Shown: positions 1 through 5,259 of the stretch, one piece after another
Layout of the letters: every line of letters starts with the position of its first letter
Position numbering within the stretch: the first letter of the stretch is position 1
From: Spirochaetaceae bacterium
Lineage (GTDB): Bacteria; Spirochaetota; Spirochaetia; Treponematales; Treponemataceae
Direction of reading: 5' to 3'
Length of the DNA: 9,364 nt
NCBI GenBank assembly: GCA_031272345.1
Contig: JAISTZ010000032.1
Span: 1-9,364, forward strand
The notes under the pieces: model-generated
Told to the model about the DNA's origin: nothing
The model's input: the letters and a program-made list of their open reading frames with translations, nothing else
The model's database searches: none
Program-made: the position numbers and the translations under genes

Positions 1-1
1 G

Positions 2-88
2 AACAATGCCGCCGAGGGCATCTATAATGGACTCGTGAATTTCGTCACCAATTTCGAGCAATCCAATGGATTCACGGGAGTCGAATGA
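2..88 (+). CDS. C-terminal end of a probable N-acetylmuramoyl-L-alanine amidase (partial)
   Basis: Only the last 28 codons are present; the frame is open from base 2 to the TGA at 86-88. The peptide contains NAAEGIYNGLVNFV, which resembles the last helix of Amidase_3 (zinc-dependent peptidoglycan amidase) proteins, where an AEGI-x-x-GL pattern is usual. The stop overlaps the next start as ATGA, which supports both the reading frame and co-transcription. Such an enzyme would cut the amide bond between MurNAc and the stem peptide in the periplasm. The position just upstream of a GerMN gene and flaA also fits my memory of treponeme gene order (inference). No catalytic residue lies inside the window, so the family call is tentative. 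Confidence 0.45.
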   Translation, partial: NNAAEGIYNGLVNFVTNFEQSNGFTGVE

Positions 89-552
89 AAAAAACAAGCC
101 TGGGGGGCCAAAAACGGGCGGCCGTCATTATTCTGGGGCTCTGGCTCCTCTTCGCCCTATCGAGCGCGGCATTCCTTCTGTTTCCCCGCAGCGTCCGGCG
201 GGTGTTCTTCTTTCCTGCCCCCGGGGGCGGCCTCTACGCCGAAACCCGCAGCCTGGCGAACCCGGAGGGCGACTCCGGCATCGGCCGGTACGTGGACGAA
301 CTGCTGCTGGGCCCCGCGGGGAGCCGCTGTGTCCCCCTGTTCGCCCCGGGCACACGGGCGGTTTCCTGTTTCCGCCGGGGCAGGACCCTCTACCTGGACC
401 TTTCCGGGGAGGCCCTGTTCGCCGGGAATACGGTCAGCCCCCTCAAAGAGGGGGTGGCGGGGCTAAAAAAGAATATTTTGCGGAATTTCCGGGGCCTTTC
501 GGAGGTCAACGTCTACATAGACGGCCGGGCGGCCTATGAAGAAACCCCATAA
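85..552 (+). CDS. Membrane-anchored GerMN-domain protein
   Basis: A 155-residue protein with a basic N-terminus and one hydrophobic segment at about residues 12-33, so it is probably anchored in the inner membrane with the rest in the periplasm. Residues about 38-150 match the GerMN (sporulation and spore germination) pattern: a strand reading RVFFFPAPGGGLYAETR, the helix YVDELLLGPAG, the strand TLYLDLSGEALF, a helix ending LKKNILRNF and the strand EVNVYIDGRAAYE. GerMN domains are small ligand- or protein-binding modules found well beyond spore formers, often near peptidoglycan enzymes. The gene overlaps the preceding stop by four bases (ATGA), with GGGAG at 76-80 as a modest ribosome binding site. 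The pairing suggests that it works with the amidase in envelope remodelling (inference). A longer frame starting at 66 covers the same bases but gives an arginine- and proline-rich product typical of a shadow frame. Confidence 0.75.
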   Translation: MKKTSLGGQKRAAVIILGLWLLFALSSAAFLLFPRSVRRVFFFPAPGGGLYAETRSLANPEGDSGIGRYVDELLLGPAGSRCVPLFAPGTRAVSCFRRGRTLYLDLSGEALFAGNTVSPLKEGVAGLKKNILRNFRGLSEVNVYIDGRAAYEETP

Positions 553-587
553 AAACCGCAAAGATTAAAAAAAAGTGCAAAAAGTTA

Positions 588-616
588 TTGACAAAACCGT
601 TTTGTTGACAGATAAT
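588..616 (+). promoter_or_regulatory. Sigma70-type promoter of flaA
   Basis: A perfect TTGACA at 588-593 is followed, after exactly 17 bases, by GATAAT at 611-616. The 35 bases upstream are very A-rich (551-584), like an UP element. Transcription would start near 623, leaving a leader of about 37 bases. The spacer holds the inverted repeat ACAAAA-CCG-TTTTGT (591-605), and a second TTGACA lies at 605-610, so a regulator could bind here (inference). No sigma28 pattern with GCCGATAA is seen. Confidence 0.8.
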
Positions 617-643
617 ACATCCATATAACGCTACTTCAAATGT

Positions 644-653
644 ATAAAAGGAG
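644..653 (+). promoter_or_regulatory. Ribosome binding site of flaA
   Basis: The run ATAAAAGGAG ends 6 bases before the ATG at 660 and fixes the flaA start. The same ten bases recur before the last gene of the window, at 9308-9317. Confidence 0.85.
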
Positions 654-659
654 CTTTGC

Positions 660-1619
660 ATGAAAAAGTTTTTGTTTTTCCTATTCGCGGCTATGGTCAT
701 CGGGAGCTGGGCTATTGTTGCCGATGAATCAACCCTTATCGACTTCACCCTGCTCGACGCCGATCCTGACAAGACGGAGATGGATTATTCGGTCGCCGCG
801 GGCGCTTCCTTTACGGACGAACAAAAGGGGCTCATGAAAACGAACCTCGCCTTGCCCAACTGGGAGGTCGTGCTCAACAACTCAGCCCATAACGCTGAAG
901 CCGTGGCCAATTCGGGCGTCAAGAGCGCCAAGGTCAAGGACTCGGTGCAATCCACCATCGGCAGCTCGGCGGCGGGCAAAACCGTCATGGGCGTCAGGGT
1001 GCGTTTCCCCGAGTCAGCGGTAAACGCCAATGCGCGGATAATCCCCCCCTTTGAAATCCCCGCTTACGAAGGCTATGACGGCAGCGAGAATGCCAAAACA
1101 AAATTCGAGGACGGGTACGGTGTCGTAAAGAATGTGGGAACCATCAAGTCGATGAAGGTCACCGTCTTCGGCAACTCCTATCCCCACGGGCTCTACGTCA
1201 TCCTCAAGGACACCGACGGCATCGAGCGCCGCTACTTCATGGGCTACCTCAACTTCGACGGCTGGAAGGTGCTGGAGTGGGTTAACCCCCACTACATGGT
1301 CAACGTGCGGGACCGGGAATTGCGGCCCTACCCCGTGTATCCCAGGGGCCTTCCCTTTGTCAAATTCGTGGGCTTCCAGATCACCCGTGACGCCGGGGAC
1401 GCCGGCGGGGACTTCATCTCCTACTTCAAGGACGTTTCCATCACCTACGATTTGGCAGTGCTGAGCAGAGAGCGCGACATTGCCGACGAAGACCTGTGGG
1501 GGATTATCAAACAGAAAGAAGATGCGAGACAGAGGCGGGAGGTTCAACGTTTCGGCGCCTTGCAGGTTGAAAGGTTCATTGAGCAGGAGAAGATGCACAA
1601 GGAACCGGAGGAACAGTAG
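660..1619 (+). CDS. flaA: Flagellar filament outer layer (sheath) protein FlaA
   Basis: FlaA coats the FlaB core of the spirochaete periplasmic flagellum and contributes to its stiffness. The 319-residue product has a classic signal peptide: two lysines, a hydrophobic core, and likely signal peptidase I cleavage after AIVA at residue 21, fitting export to the periplasm. Family motifs recognised by eye include NWEVVLNNSA, the stretch MGVRVRFPES, PPFEIPAYEG, GYGVVKNVG, YFMGYLNFDGWKVLEW, RELRPYPVYP and a C-terminal GGDFISYFKDVSITYD followed by RDIADEDLWGI. The C-terminus is charged and Glu/Lys/Arg-rich. The length is close to, or slightly below, the usual size of about 320-350 residues. The gene has its own strong promoter, a strong ribosome binding site and a terminator, so it is probably a highly expressed single-gene unit. 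It is intact. Spirochaetes often carry several FlaA paralogues, and I cannot tell which one this is. Confidence 0.96.
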   Translation: MKKFLFFLFAAMVIGSWAIVADESTLIDFTLLDADPDKTEMDYSVAAGASFTDEQKGLMKTNLALPNWEVVLNNSAHNAEAVANSGVKSAKVKDSVQSTIGSSAAGKTVMGVRVRFPESAVNANARIIPPFEIPAYEGYDGSENAKTKFEDGYGVVKNVGTIKSMKVTVFGNSYPHGLYVILKDTDGIERRYFMGYLNFDGWKVLEWVNPHYMVNVRDRELRPYPVYPRGLPFVKFVGFQITRDAGDAGGDFISYFKDVSITYDLAVLSRERDIADEDLWGIIKQKEDARQRREVQRFGALQVERFIEQEKMHKEPEEQ

Positions 1620-1647
1620 GCTTTATACATTTGAGTTTTTAAGTCCC

Positions 1648-1692
1648 GGCGGTTCAGGAGGCTTGCCCCTTGAACCGCCCTGGACATTTTTC
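1648..1692 (+). terminator. Rho-independent terminator after flaA
   Basis: GGCGGTTCA at 1648-1656 pairs perfectly with TGAACCGCC at 1671-1679. The stem continues inward with a G-T pair, a G-C pair, one mismatch and two G-C pairs closed by a CTTG loop at 1662-1665. ATTTTTCT follows at 1686-1693, about six bases beyond the stem. It starts 28 bases after the flaA stop. It overlaps an upstream ATG (1670) in frame with the next gene, which argues against that start. Confidence 0.8.
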
Positions 1693-1744
1693 TCCACAGG
1701 CGTGGTATTCGTACTTCTCTGTAGTTTTTTATTGTAGATGTCCT

Positions 1745-3010
1745 ATGAAAACCAGCGTTCCCCGTGTTCTCTTTGACCGTGAAAAACTCCGCCTCCAATA
1801 CAGTCAGAAAGAGCGCTTCTTTTCCCTTGTCCTTAAAGGGCTGGAGCAGTCCCTCTTGAGCAGGGTCAAGCTGCAAACCACCCCCGCATATAAGGCCCGG
1901 ATAAAGGATTTTTCCAGTTACTACAAAAAGCTCATCCGCCTGAATCTCCCCGCCGCCGAGCCCTTCCCCCTCCTTACGGACGTGCTGGGCATGAGGGTCG
2001 TCTGCGCCTTCCTGGAGGACCTGGCAAGCGTGGAGCGGCAGATCGCCCAAAACTACGAGGTTATCGAGGTTGAACGCAAGGGGTCGAACCAGACCTTCCG
2101 GGAATTCGGCTACGAGTCGATTCACCTGCTCATACGGATTCCCCAGGAGATTCTCCGGGAACCCCTGGCTGACGCCGGGGACGGGCTCCCCGCGGGCTGG
2201 GTTGACGCCCTGGTGTGCGAAATCCAGATACGGACGATCCTCCAGGACGCATGGGCCGAGGTGGAGCACGAGCTGGTGTACAAATCGGAATTTTCCCCCT
2301 TCGGCCTGCCCCTGCGCCGGAAGCTCGCGTCAATCAACGCAAGCCTCACCCTGGCGGACATCATCTTTCAGGAAATTCGGGACTACCAGAACAGGCTGAA
2401 CCGGGAGGTCGATGTCAGGCGGAACACCTTCTATTCCAAAACCGACACCATATCCAAGGGCATCATCGGGGAGAGCGCCCCGGGCGCGCCCCAGGGAGCG
2501 GGCCTGGGGTCGCCCTTTGTCCGGGGCGCCATCGACGACCTCATCCTGGAGGCCATCCACGCCCACAACAGCGGGAACTACGACGAGGCCATCGGCATAT
2601 ACACGAAGATCATCAACTTCGACCCGCCCCCGAATGACATTGTCCGCTCGGTGATCTACAAGCACCGGGGCATGGCCTTCTTCGGCCAGAGCAAGTACGA
2701 CGAGGCCCTCTCGGATTTTACCCGGAGCTGCGAGTGCGACCCCAAAAGCTTCCGGTCGTTGTATTACCTGGGGATCGTGTACAGCATCCAGGAAAAATAC
2801 GAAGACGCCGTCTCTGCCTTCGACAAATCCCTGGGCCTGAACAACTACCAGGCCCACGTGCACTACCGGATGGCGGCGGCGAAGTTCAAACTCCAGGAAT
2901 ACGAGGAGGCCCTGAGTCACCTGGATGACGCAAAGAAACTCGGCCTCGAAAACGACGACACCAACACCCTCAGGGCGAAGCTTGTAAAAAAATTCGATAT
3001 GAAAGTCTGA
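1745..3010 (+). CDS. RelA/SpoT-type (p)ppGpp synthetase domain fused to C-terminal TPR repeats
   Basis: A 421-residue protein. Residues about 40-220 form a RelA/SpoT nucleotidyltransferase (synthetase) domain: RIK at 52-54, TDVLGMRVVCAF at 78-89 with the metal-binding-type Asp79, FGYESIHL at 121-128, CEIQIRT at 158-164 with the conserved Glu159 and Gln161, and AWAEVEHELVYK at 169-180. This domain moves pyrophosphate from ATP to GDP or GTP to make the alarmone (p)ppGpp. There is no HD hydrolase domain and no TGS or ACT domain, so it resembles a small alarmone synthetase. A Gly/Ala/Pro-rich linker (about 232-262) leads to about four TPR units at roughly 266-300, 302-335, 336-369 and 370-403, with motifs such as GNYDEAIGIY and EKYEDAVSAFDKSL; these usually bind proteins. 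ATG 1745 is preferred because the earlier in-frame ATG at 1670 lies inside the flaA terminator. No Shine-Dalgarno sequence precedes 1745. The domain call is firm; the exact product (ppGpp, pGpp, ppApp or a tRNA-modifying toxin) is open. Confidence 0.9.
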   Translation: MKTSVPRVLFDREKLRLQYSQKERFFSLVLKGLEQSLLSRVKLQTTPAYKARIKDFSSYYKKLIRLNLPAAEPFPLLTDVLGMRVVCAFLEDLASVERQIAQNYEVIEVERKGSNQTFREFGYESIHLLIRIPQEILREPLADAGDGLPAGWVDALVCEIQIRTILQDAWAEVEHELVYKSEFSPFGLPLRRKLASINASLTLADIIFQEIRDYQNRLNREVDVRRNTFYSKTDTISKGIIGESAPGAPQGAGLGSPFVRGAIDDLILEAIHAHNSGNYDEAIGIYTKIINFDPPPNDIVRSVIYKHRGMAFFGQSKYDEALSDFTRSCECDPKSFRSLYYLGIVYSIQEKYEDAVSAFDKSLGLNNYQAHVHYRMAAAKFKLQEYEEALSHLDDAKKLGLENDDTNTLRAKLVKKFDMKV

Positions 3011-3032
3011 GGGACAGAAAGGGAGGAGCGAC

Positions 3033-4127
3033 ATGACGTGCAACAACGCATCCAGGAGCAAAAAACTCAGCCCCCCGAGACGGCGGGGCATTTCCTGGCA
3101 GCGGCACATCTTTTCCGGGATCAATACGGACAGCGGGGGCATCCAGAATTTTTTTGTTGAATATATCGCCGTCAACCCTGCCCCCGCGTCCGACCAGGTT
3201 GTGCTGAACAGGAAACCCGAACCTCCTGCTCCCGGAAAGAGGCGTCCGGGAGTCCGCTCGGAGCCGCCGAGGTACATCTTGGTCCGGGCGGGAAGTTTCG
3301 GCCCCCAGGGAATCATCTTCGAGAATTTCGCCGCCCCCAGGGAATTGGTGTGGAATAAGAAAGAAAACCTGCTCTTTTTTAAGCAATCTATCCTGGGGCC
3401 CTCGGAGCTTTCAGGGGCAATCAAGCAAAGCAGCGTTATCTATTCGCTCTTTTCCGACTCCCGGCGGAAAGACACCTTCGCCTGGAATTTCGCAATCAAG
3501 GACAAGGCCCTCCTCAACGCCCACCTGCGCTCCCGCGGACGGGAGTGGTTTTGCTCGGGGGCCTACGCGGCCCTGAAGGGAAGCGTCAAAAGCAACAACG
3601 ACCAGGCCGCCTTTGCTTCCGGGCCGATCCTGTCGTATTCAGAAAGCTTTTCCAGCAAAGAAATTCCTTCCTACTGGTTCCACATTTCGGCCATGCACCT
3701 GATCAGCAAGATTACCAACGGGGATATAAAAAATTCCTGTGTCATCGCCCACAGCTTTCAGAAGAACAGCGCCGCGGTTTTTTTGAACCTGGAAGGGCAG
3801 ATCATCACCTTTAAGCCCGCAAATTCGCGCAAATACGCCCATGCCGCGGGGTGCACCAGGACCGACGGCAACCTGCACTGGAATGTCAGCACGGAGAACA
3901 AGCGCTACATGCTCGACATCGACATGTTTTGCGCCCCCCCGGAGATGAAGCTGCTCGGGTACGACTCCCCCGCCGGAAAGGGCTCCCTGCTCAGTGTTTT
4001 TTCCGGCGCAACCGGAGCCGGGGAGCTCCGCCTGTACAGGCGGCTCAAGAAGGGGCTGGAGCTGCTGGTCCACGCGGACATCCTGAACGCCCGGTGTGAA
4101 TACGGCGTTCAGGACATCAAGGAATAG
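3033..4127 (+). CDS. Conserved protein of unknown function, possibly tocopherol-cyclase-like (lipocalin-type fold)
   Basis: A 364-residue protein without a signal peptide or clear membrane segment; the first 20 residues are basic. The strong ribosome binding site GGAGGAG (3022-3028) and a gap of only 22 bases after the synthetase gene indicate co-transcription. From memory, the opening RHIFSGINTDSG...FFVEYIAVNP (about 24-49) and the ending GELRLYRR...ADILNARCEYG (about 330-358) resemble a poorly studied family in clostridia and spirochaetes that annotation programs often link to tocopherol cyclase, a beta-barrel fold. The middle holds aromatic, strand-like segments such as PSYWFHISAMHLISK (212-226). 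The DKNWG-like motif I associate with that family is not visible; the corresponding place reads SSKEI (207-211). A real tocopherol pathway is unlikely in a spirochaete, so any substrate is unknown. The coding region is secure and the family assignment is tentative. Confidence 0.75.
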   Translation: MTCNNASRSKKLSPPRRRGISWQRHIFSGINTDSGGIQNFFVEYIAVNPAPASDQVVLNRKPEPPAPGKRRPGVRSEPPRYILVRAGSFGPQGIIFENFAAPRELVWNKKENLLFFKQSILGPSELSGAIKQSSVIYSLFSDSRRKDTFAWNFAIKDKALLNAHLRSRGREWFCSGAYAALKGSVKSNNDQAAFASGPILSYSESFSSKEIPSYWFHISAMHLISKITNGDIKNSCVIAHSFQKNSAAVFLNLEGQIITFKPANSRKYAHAAGCTRTDGNLHWNVSTENKRYMLDIDMFCAPPEMKLLGYDSPAGKGSLLSVFSGATGAGELRLYRRLKKGLELLVHADILNARCEYGVQDIKE

Positions 4128-4133
4128 CCGGGT

Positions 4134-5096
4134 CTACCGGAGGTCCGCGGGTATGGTGATTCCAATCGCCCTGGCGATTTCGTCGTTGATGAAGAGGTCT
4201 CCCCCCTCAAGGTACTGAATCGGCATGTCCGCCGGTTTTTTCCCGTTTTTAAGGATGTCCACGGCCATGACCGCGGTCTGCTTGCCCAGGTTGTAGTAGT
4301 TGATGCCGTAGGTGGCAAGCCCCCCGGCCTTCGTCATGCCTTCCTCCCCGCAGATGAAGGGGAGCTTTGCCGCGGTTGTGACCGCTGCCACCGTGGGCAC
4401 CGCCGAGGCGATGAGGTTGTCCGTGGGGGAATAGACCGCGTCAACCTTGCCCACCAGACTCTGCACCACCTGCTGAATCTCGTTGGCGTTGGAAGCGGTG
4501 GCGTCGATGTAGGAGAGCCCCAGGGACGCGCAGGCCTTCTTTGCCAGGTCGATCTGGAAGAGGGAATTCTGCTCGCTCGAATTGTAGAGGAGCCCCACGG
4601 TCTTTGCACCGGGCACGATCTGCTTGAGCAGCTTTATCTGGGCCTCCACCGGGGTGAGGTCAGAGGTGCCCGTGACGTTGGTGCCCGGCATCTCGTTGGA
4701 TTTTACGAGCTTGGCGGACTGGGGGTCCGTGACCGCCGTAATCACGATGGGTATCGTGGCGGTGAGGTTCGCCACGGCCTGGGCCGCGGGGGTGGCGATC
4801 GCCAGAATCAGGTCGGACTTGTCGTTCACGAGCTTCTGGGCGATGGTGACGCAGTTGGCCTGCTCCCCCTGGGCGTTCTGGAAGTCGAAGGTGACGTTTT
4901 GCCCCTCCACATAGCCCGCTTCTTTGAGGCCGTCCACAAAGCCCTGGTAGCTCGCGTCGAGGGCGACGTGTTCAACGAGCTGAATCACCCCGATCTTGAT
5001 GAGGGCTGAGTCTTTTTTTCCCCCGGCCATGGCCGCGCCGCCGCACACTACAAACCCCGCGCAGCACAGTGCGAGGGTTTTTCCGAAAATCTTCAT
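4134..5096 (-). CDS. ABC transporter substrate-binding protein (ABC_sub_bind / TrpX-like family)
   Basis: A 320-residue periplasmic binding protein. It has an N-terminal signal sequence (residues 1-24, likely cut after AMA, before GGKKD); Cys18 in FVVC is a weak lipobox alternative. The mature part has the two-lobed type I pattern of PF04392: KIGVIQLVEH...GFVDGLKEAGYVEGQNV, LILAIATPAAQAV, TIPIVITAVTDPQSA, GTNVTGTSDLTPVEAQI, KTVGLLYNSSEQNS, DAVYSPTDNLIASAV, LPFICGEEGMTKAGGLATYGINYYNLG and a terminal RAIGITIPADL. The family includes the tryptophan-binding protein TrpX, but members bind various small molecules and the ligand here cannot be read from sequence. The start at 5096 is chosen because AGGAGG lies six bases before it and the signal peptide begins there; in-frame ATGs at 5102 and 5159 lack that spacing. 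No permease or ATPase gene lies nearby, so it is an orphan component. The gene is convergent with its plus-strand neighbour, six bases apart. Confidence 0.92.
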   Translation of the reverse strand: MKIFGKTLALCCAGFVVCGGAAMAGGKKDSALIKIGVIQLVEHVALDASYQGFVDGLKEAGYVEGQNVTFDFQNAQGEQANCVTIAQKLVNDKSDLILAIATPAAQAVANLTATIPIVITAVTDPQSAKLVKSNEMPGTNVTGTSDLTPVEAQIKLLKQIVPGAKTVGLLYNSSEQNSLFQIDLAKKACASLGLSYIDATASNANEIQQVVQSLVGKVDAVYSPTDNLIASAVPTVAAVTTAAKLPFICGEEGMTKAGGLATYGINYYNLGKQTAVMAVDILKNGKKPADMPIQYLEGGDLFINDEIARAIGITIPADLR

Positions 5097-5102
5097 AGTC
5101 AT

Positions 5103-5108
5103 CCTCCT
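5103..5108 (-). promoter_or_regulatory. Ribosome binding site of the substrate-binding protein gene
   Basis: The minus strand reads AGGAGG here, six bases before the ATG at 5096-5094. The spacing decides between that start and the overlapping ATG at 5102, which would touch the site directly. Confidence 0.85.
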
Positions 5109-5115
5109 GGAATTT

Positions 5116-5135
5116 CCTGCCTCGGCAGGTTTTTT
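5116..5135 (+). terminator. Terminator-like hairpin facing EF-G
   Basis: CCTGC (5116-5120), a CTCG loop and GCAGG (5125-5129) form a short stem followed at once by six T (5130-5135) on the plus strand. No plus-strand gene precedes it closely; it would stop transcripts running antisense through the binding protein gene before they reach the EF-G promoter. On the minus strand the same bases lie in the leader of the binding protein message as A6 followed by a hairpin. The stem is only five pairs, so activity is uncertain. Confidence 0.45.
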
Positions 5136-5146
5136 CAGTCCCTTAC

Positions 5147-5182
5147 CCGGACTGTACAACCTGAAGGTACACCAAAGTCCGG
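5147..5182. repeat. Inverted repeat over the start region of the minus-strand promoter
   Basis: CCGGACT (5147-5153) is mirrored by AGTCCGG (5176-5182). Directly inside the left arm, GTAC (5154-5157) pairs with GTAC (5167-5170), with a five-base bulge on the right. The repeat covers the presumed -10 and start of the binding protein transcript, so it may be an operator or, in part, a leader hairpin (inference). Confidence 0.5.
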
Positions 5183-5193
5183 CGGAATGTCAA
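5164..5193 (-). promoter_or_regulatory. Probable promoter of the substrate-binding protein gene
   Basis: On the minus strand TTGACA (5193-5188) is followed after 18 bases by TACCTT (5169-5164), a weak -10. The expected start near 5157 gives a leader of about 60 bases. The perfect -35 with a poor -10, and the inverted repeats over both elements, would suit a regulated promoter (inference). Confidence 0.5.
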
Positions 5194-5204
5194 GTACATC
5201 CGCC
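5181..5204. repeat. Inverted repeat over the -35 of the minus-strand promoter
   Basis: GGCGGA (5181-5186) is mirrored by TCCGCC (5199-5204), and TGT (5188-5190) by ACA (5196-5198), with one unpaired A at 5187 and a five-base centre. The TTGACA of the binding protein promoter lies inside it. No T-run follows in either direction, so it is not a terminator; an operator is more likely (inference). Confidence 0.5.
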
Positions 5205-5222
5205 CTGGAGTCGGCAATTCCC

Positions 5223-5251
5223 TTGACCTTCTCCCCGCCCCGGCCTATACT
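5223..5251 (+). promoter_or_regulatory. Promoter of the EF-G paralogue, placed for a leaderless message
   Basis: TTGACC (5223-5228), exactly 17 bases, then TATACT (5246-5251): five of six consensus bases in each element. The -10 ends only eight bases before the ATG at 5260, so transcription should start at about 5257-5260. There is no Shine-Dalgarno sequence, since the bases between are TTTTCCAC. Confidence 0.8.
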
Positions 5252-5259
5252 TTTTCCAC

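Noticed and set aside
66..539. 157-residue frame overlapping the GerMN gene in another plus frame
   Set aside because: Its product is Arg/Gly/Pro-rich without a domain, while the 85-552 frame has a membrane anchor, a GerMN pattern and an ATGA overlap.
605..633. Second TTGACA as the -35 of an additional flaA promoter
   Set aside because: The nearest -10-like sequence (TATAAC at 624) is only 13 bases away, too close; the first TTGACA has perfect 17-base spacing.
1681..1711. Possible promoter TGGACA / TATTCG for the synthetase gene
   Set aside because: The spacer is 19 bases and the -10 matches only three of six bases; kept as a weak possibility, not a feature.
1670..1744. Upstream ATG that would lengthen the synthetase by 25 residues
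   Set aside because: The ATG lies inside the flaA terminator stem, and the added residues do not belong to the domain.
2330..3424. 364-residue open frame on the minus strand across the synthetase TPR region and the next gene
   Set aside because: The plus-strand frames carry recognisable TPR repeats and a strong ribosome binding site; the minus frame has no recognisable domain and spans two plus-strand genes.
5181..5204. Hairpin considered as a terminator
   Set aside because: No T-run follows on either strand.
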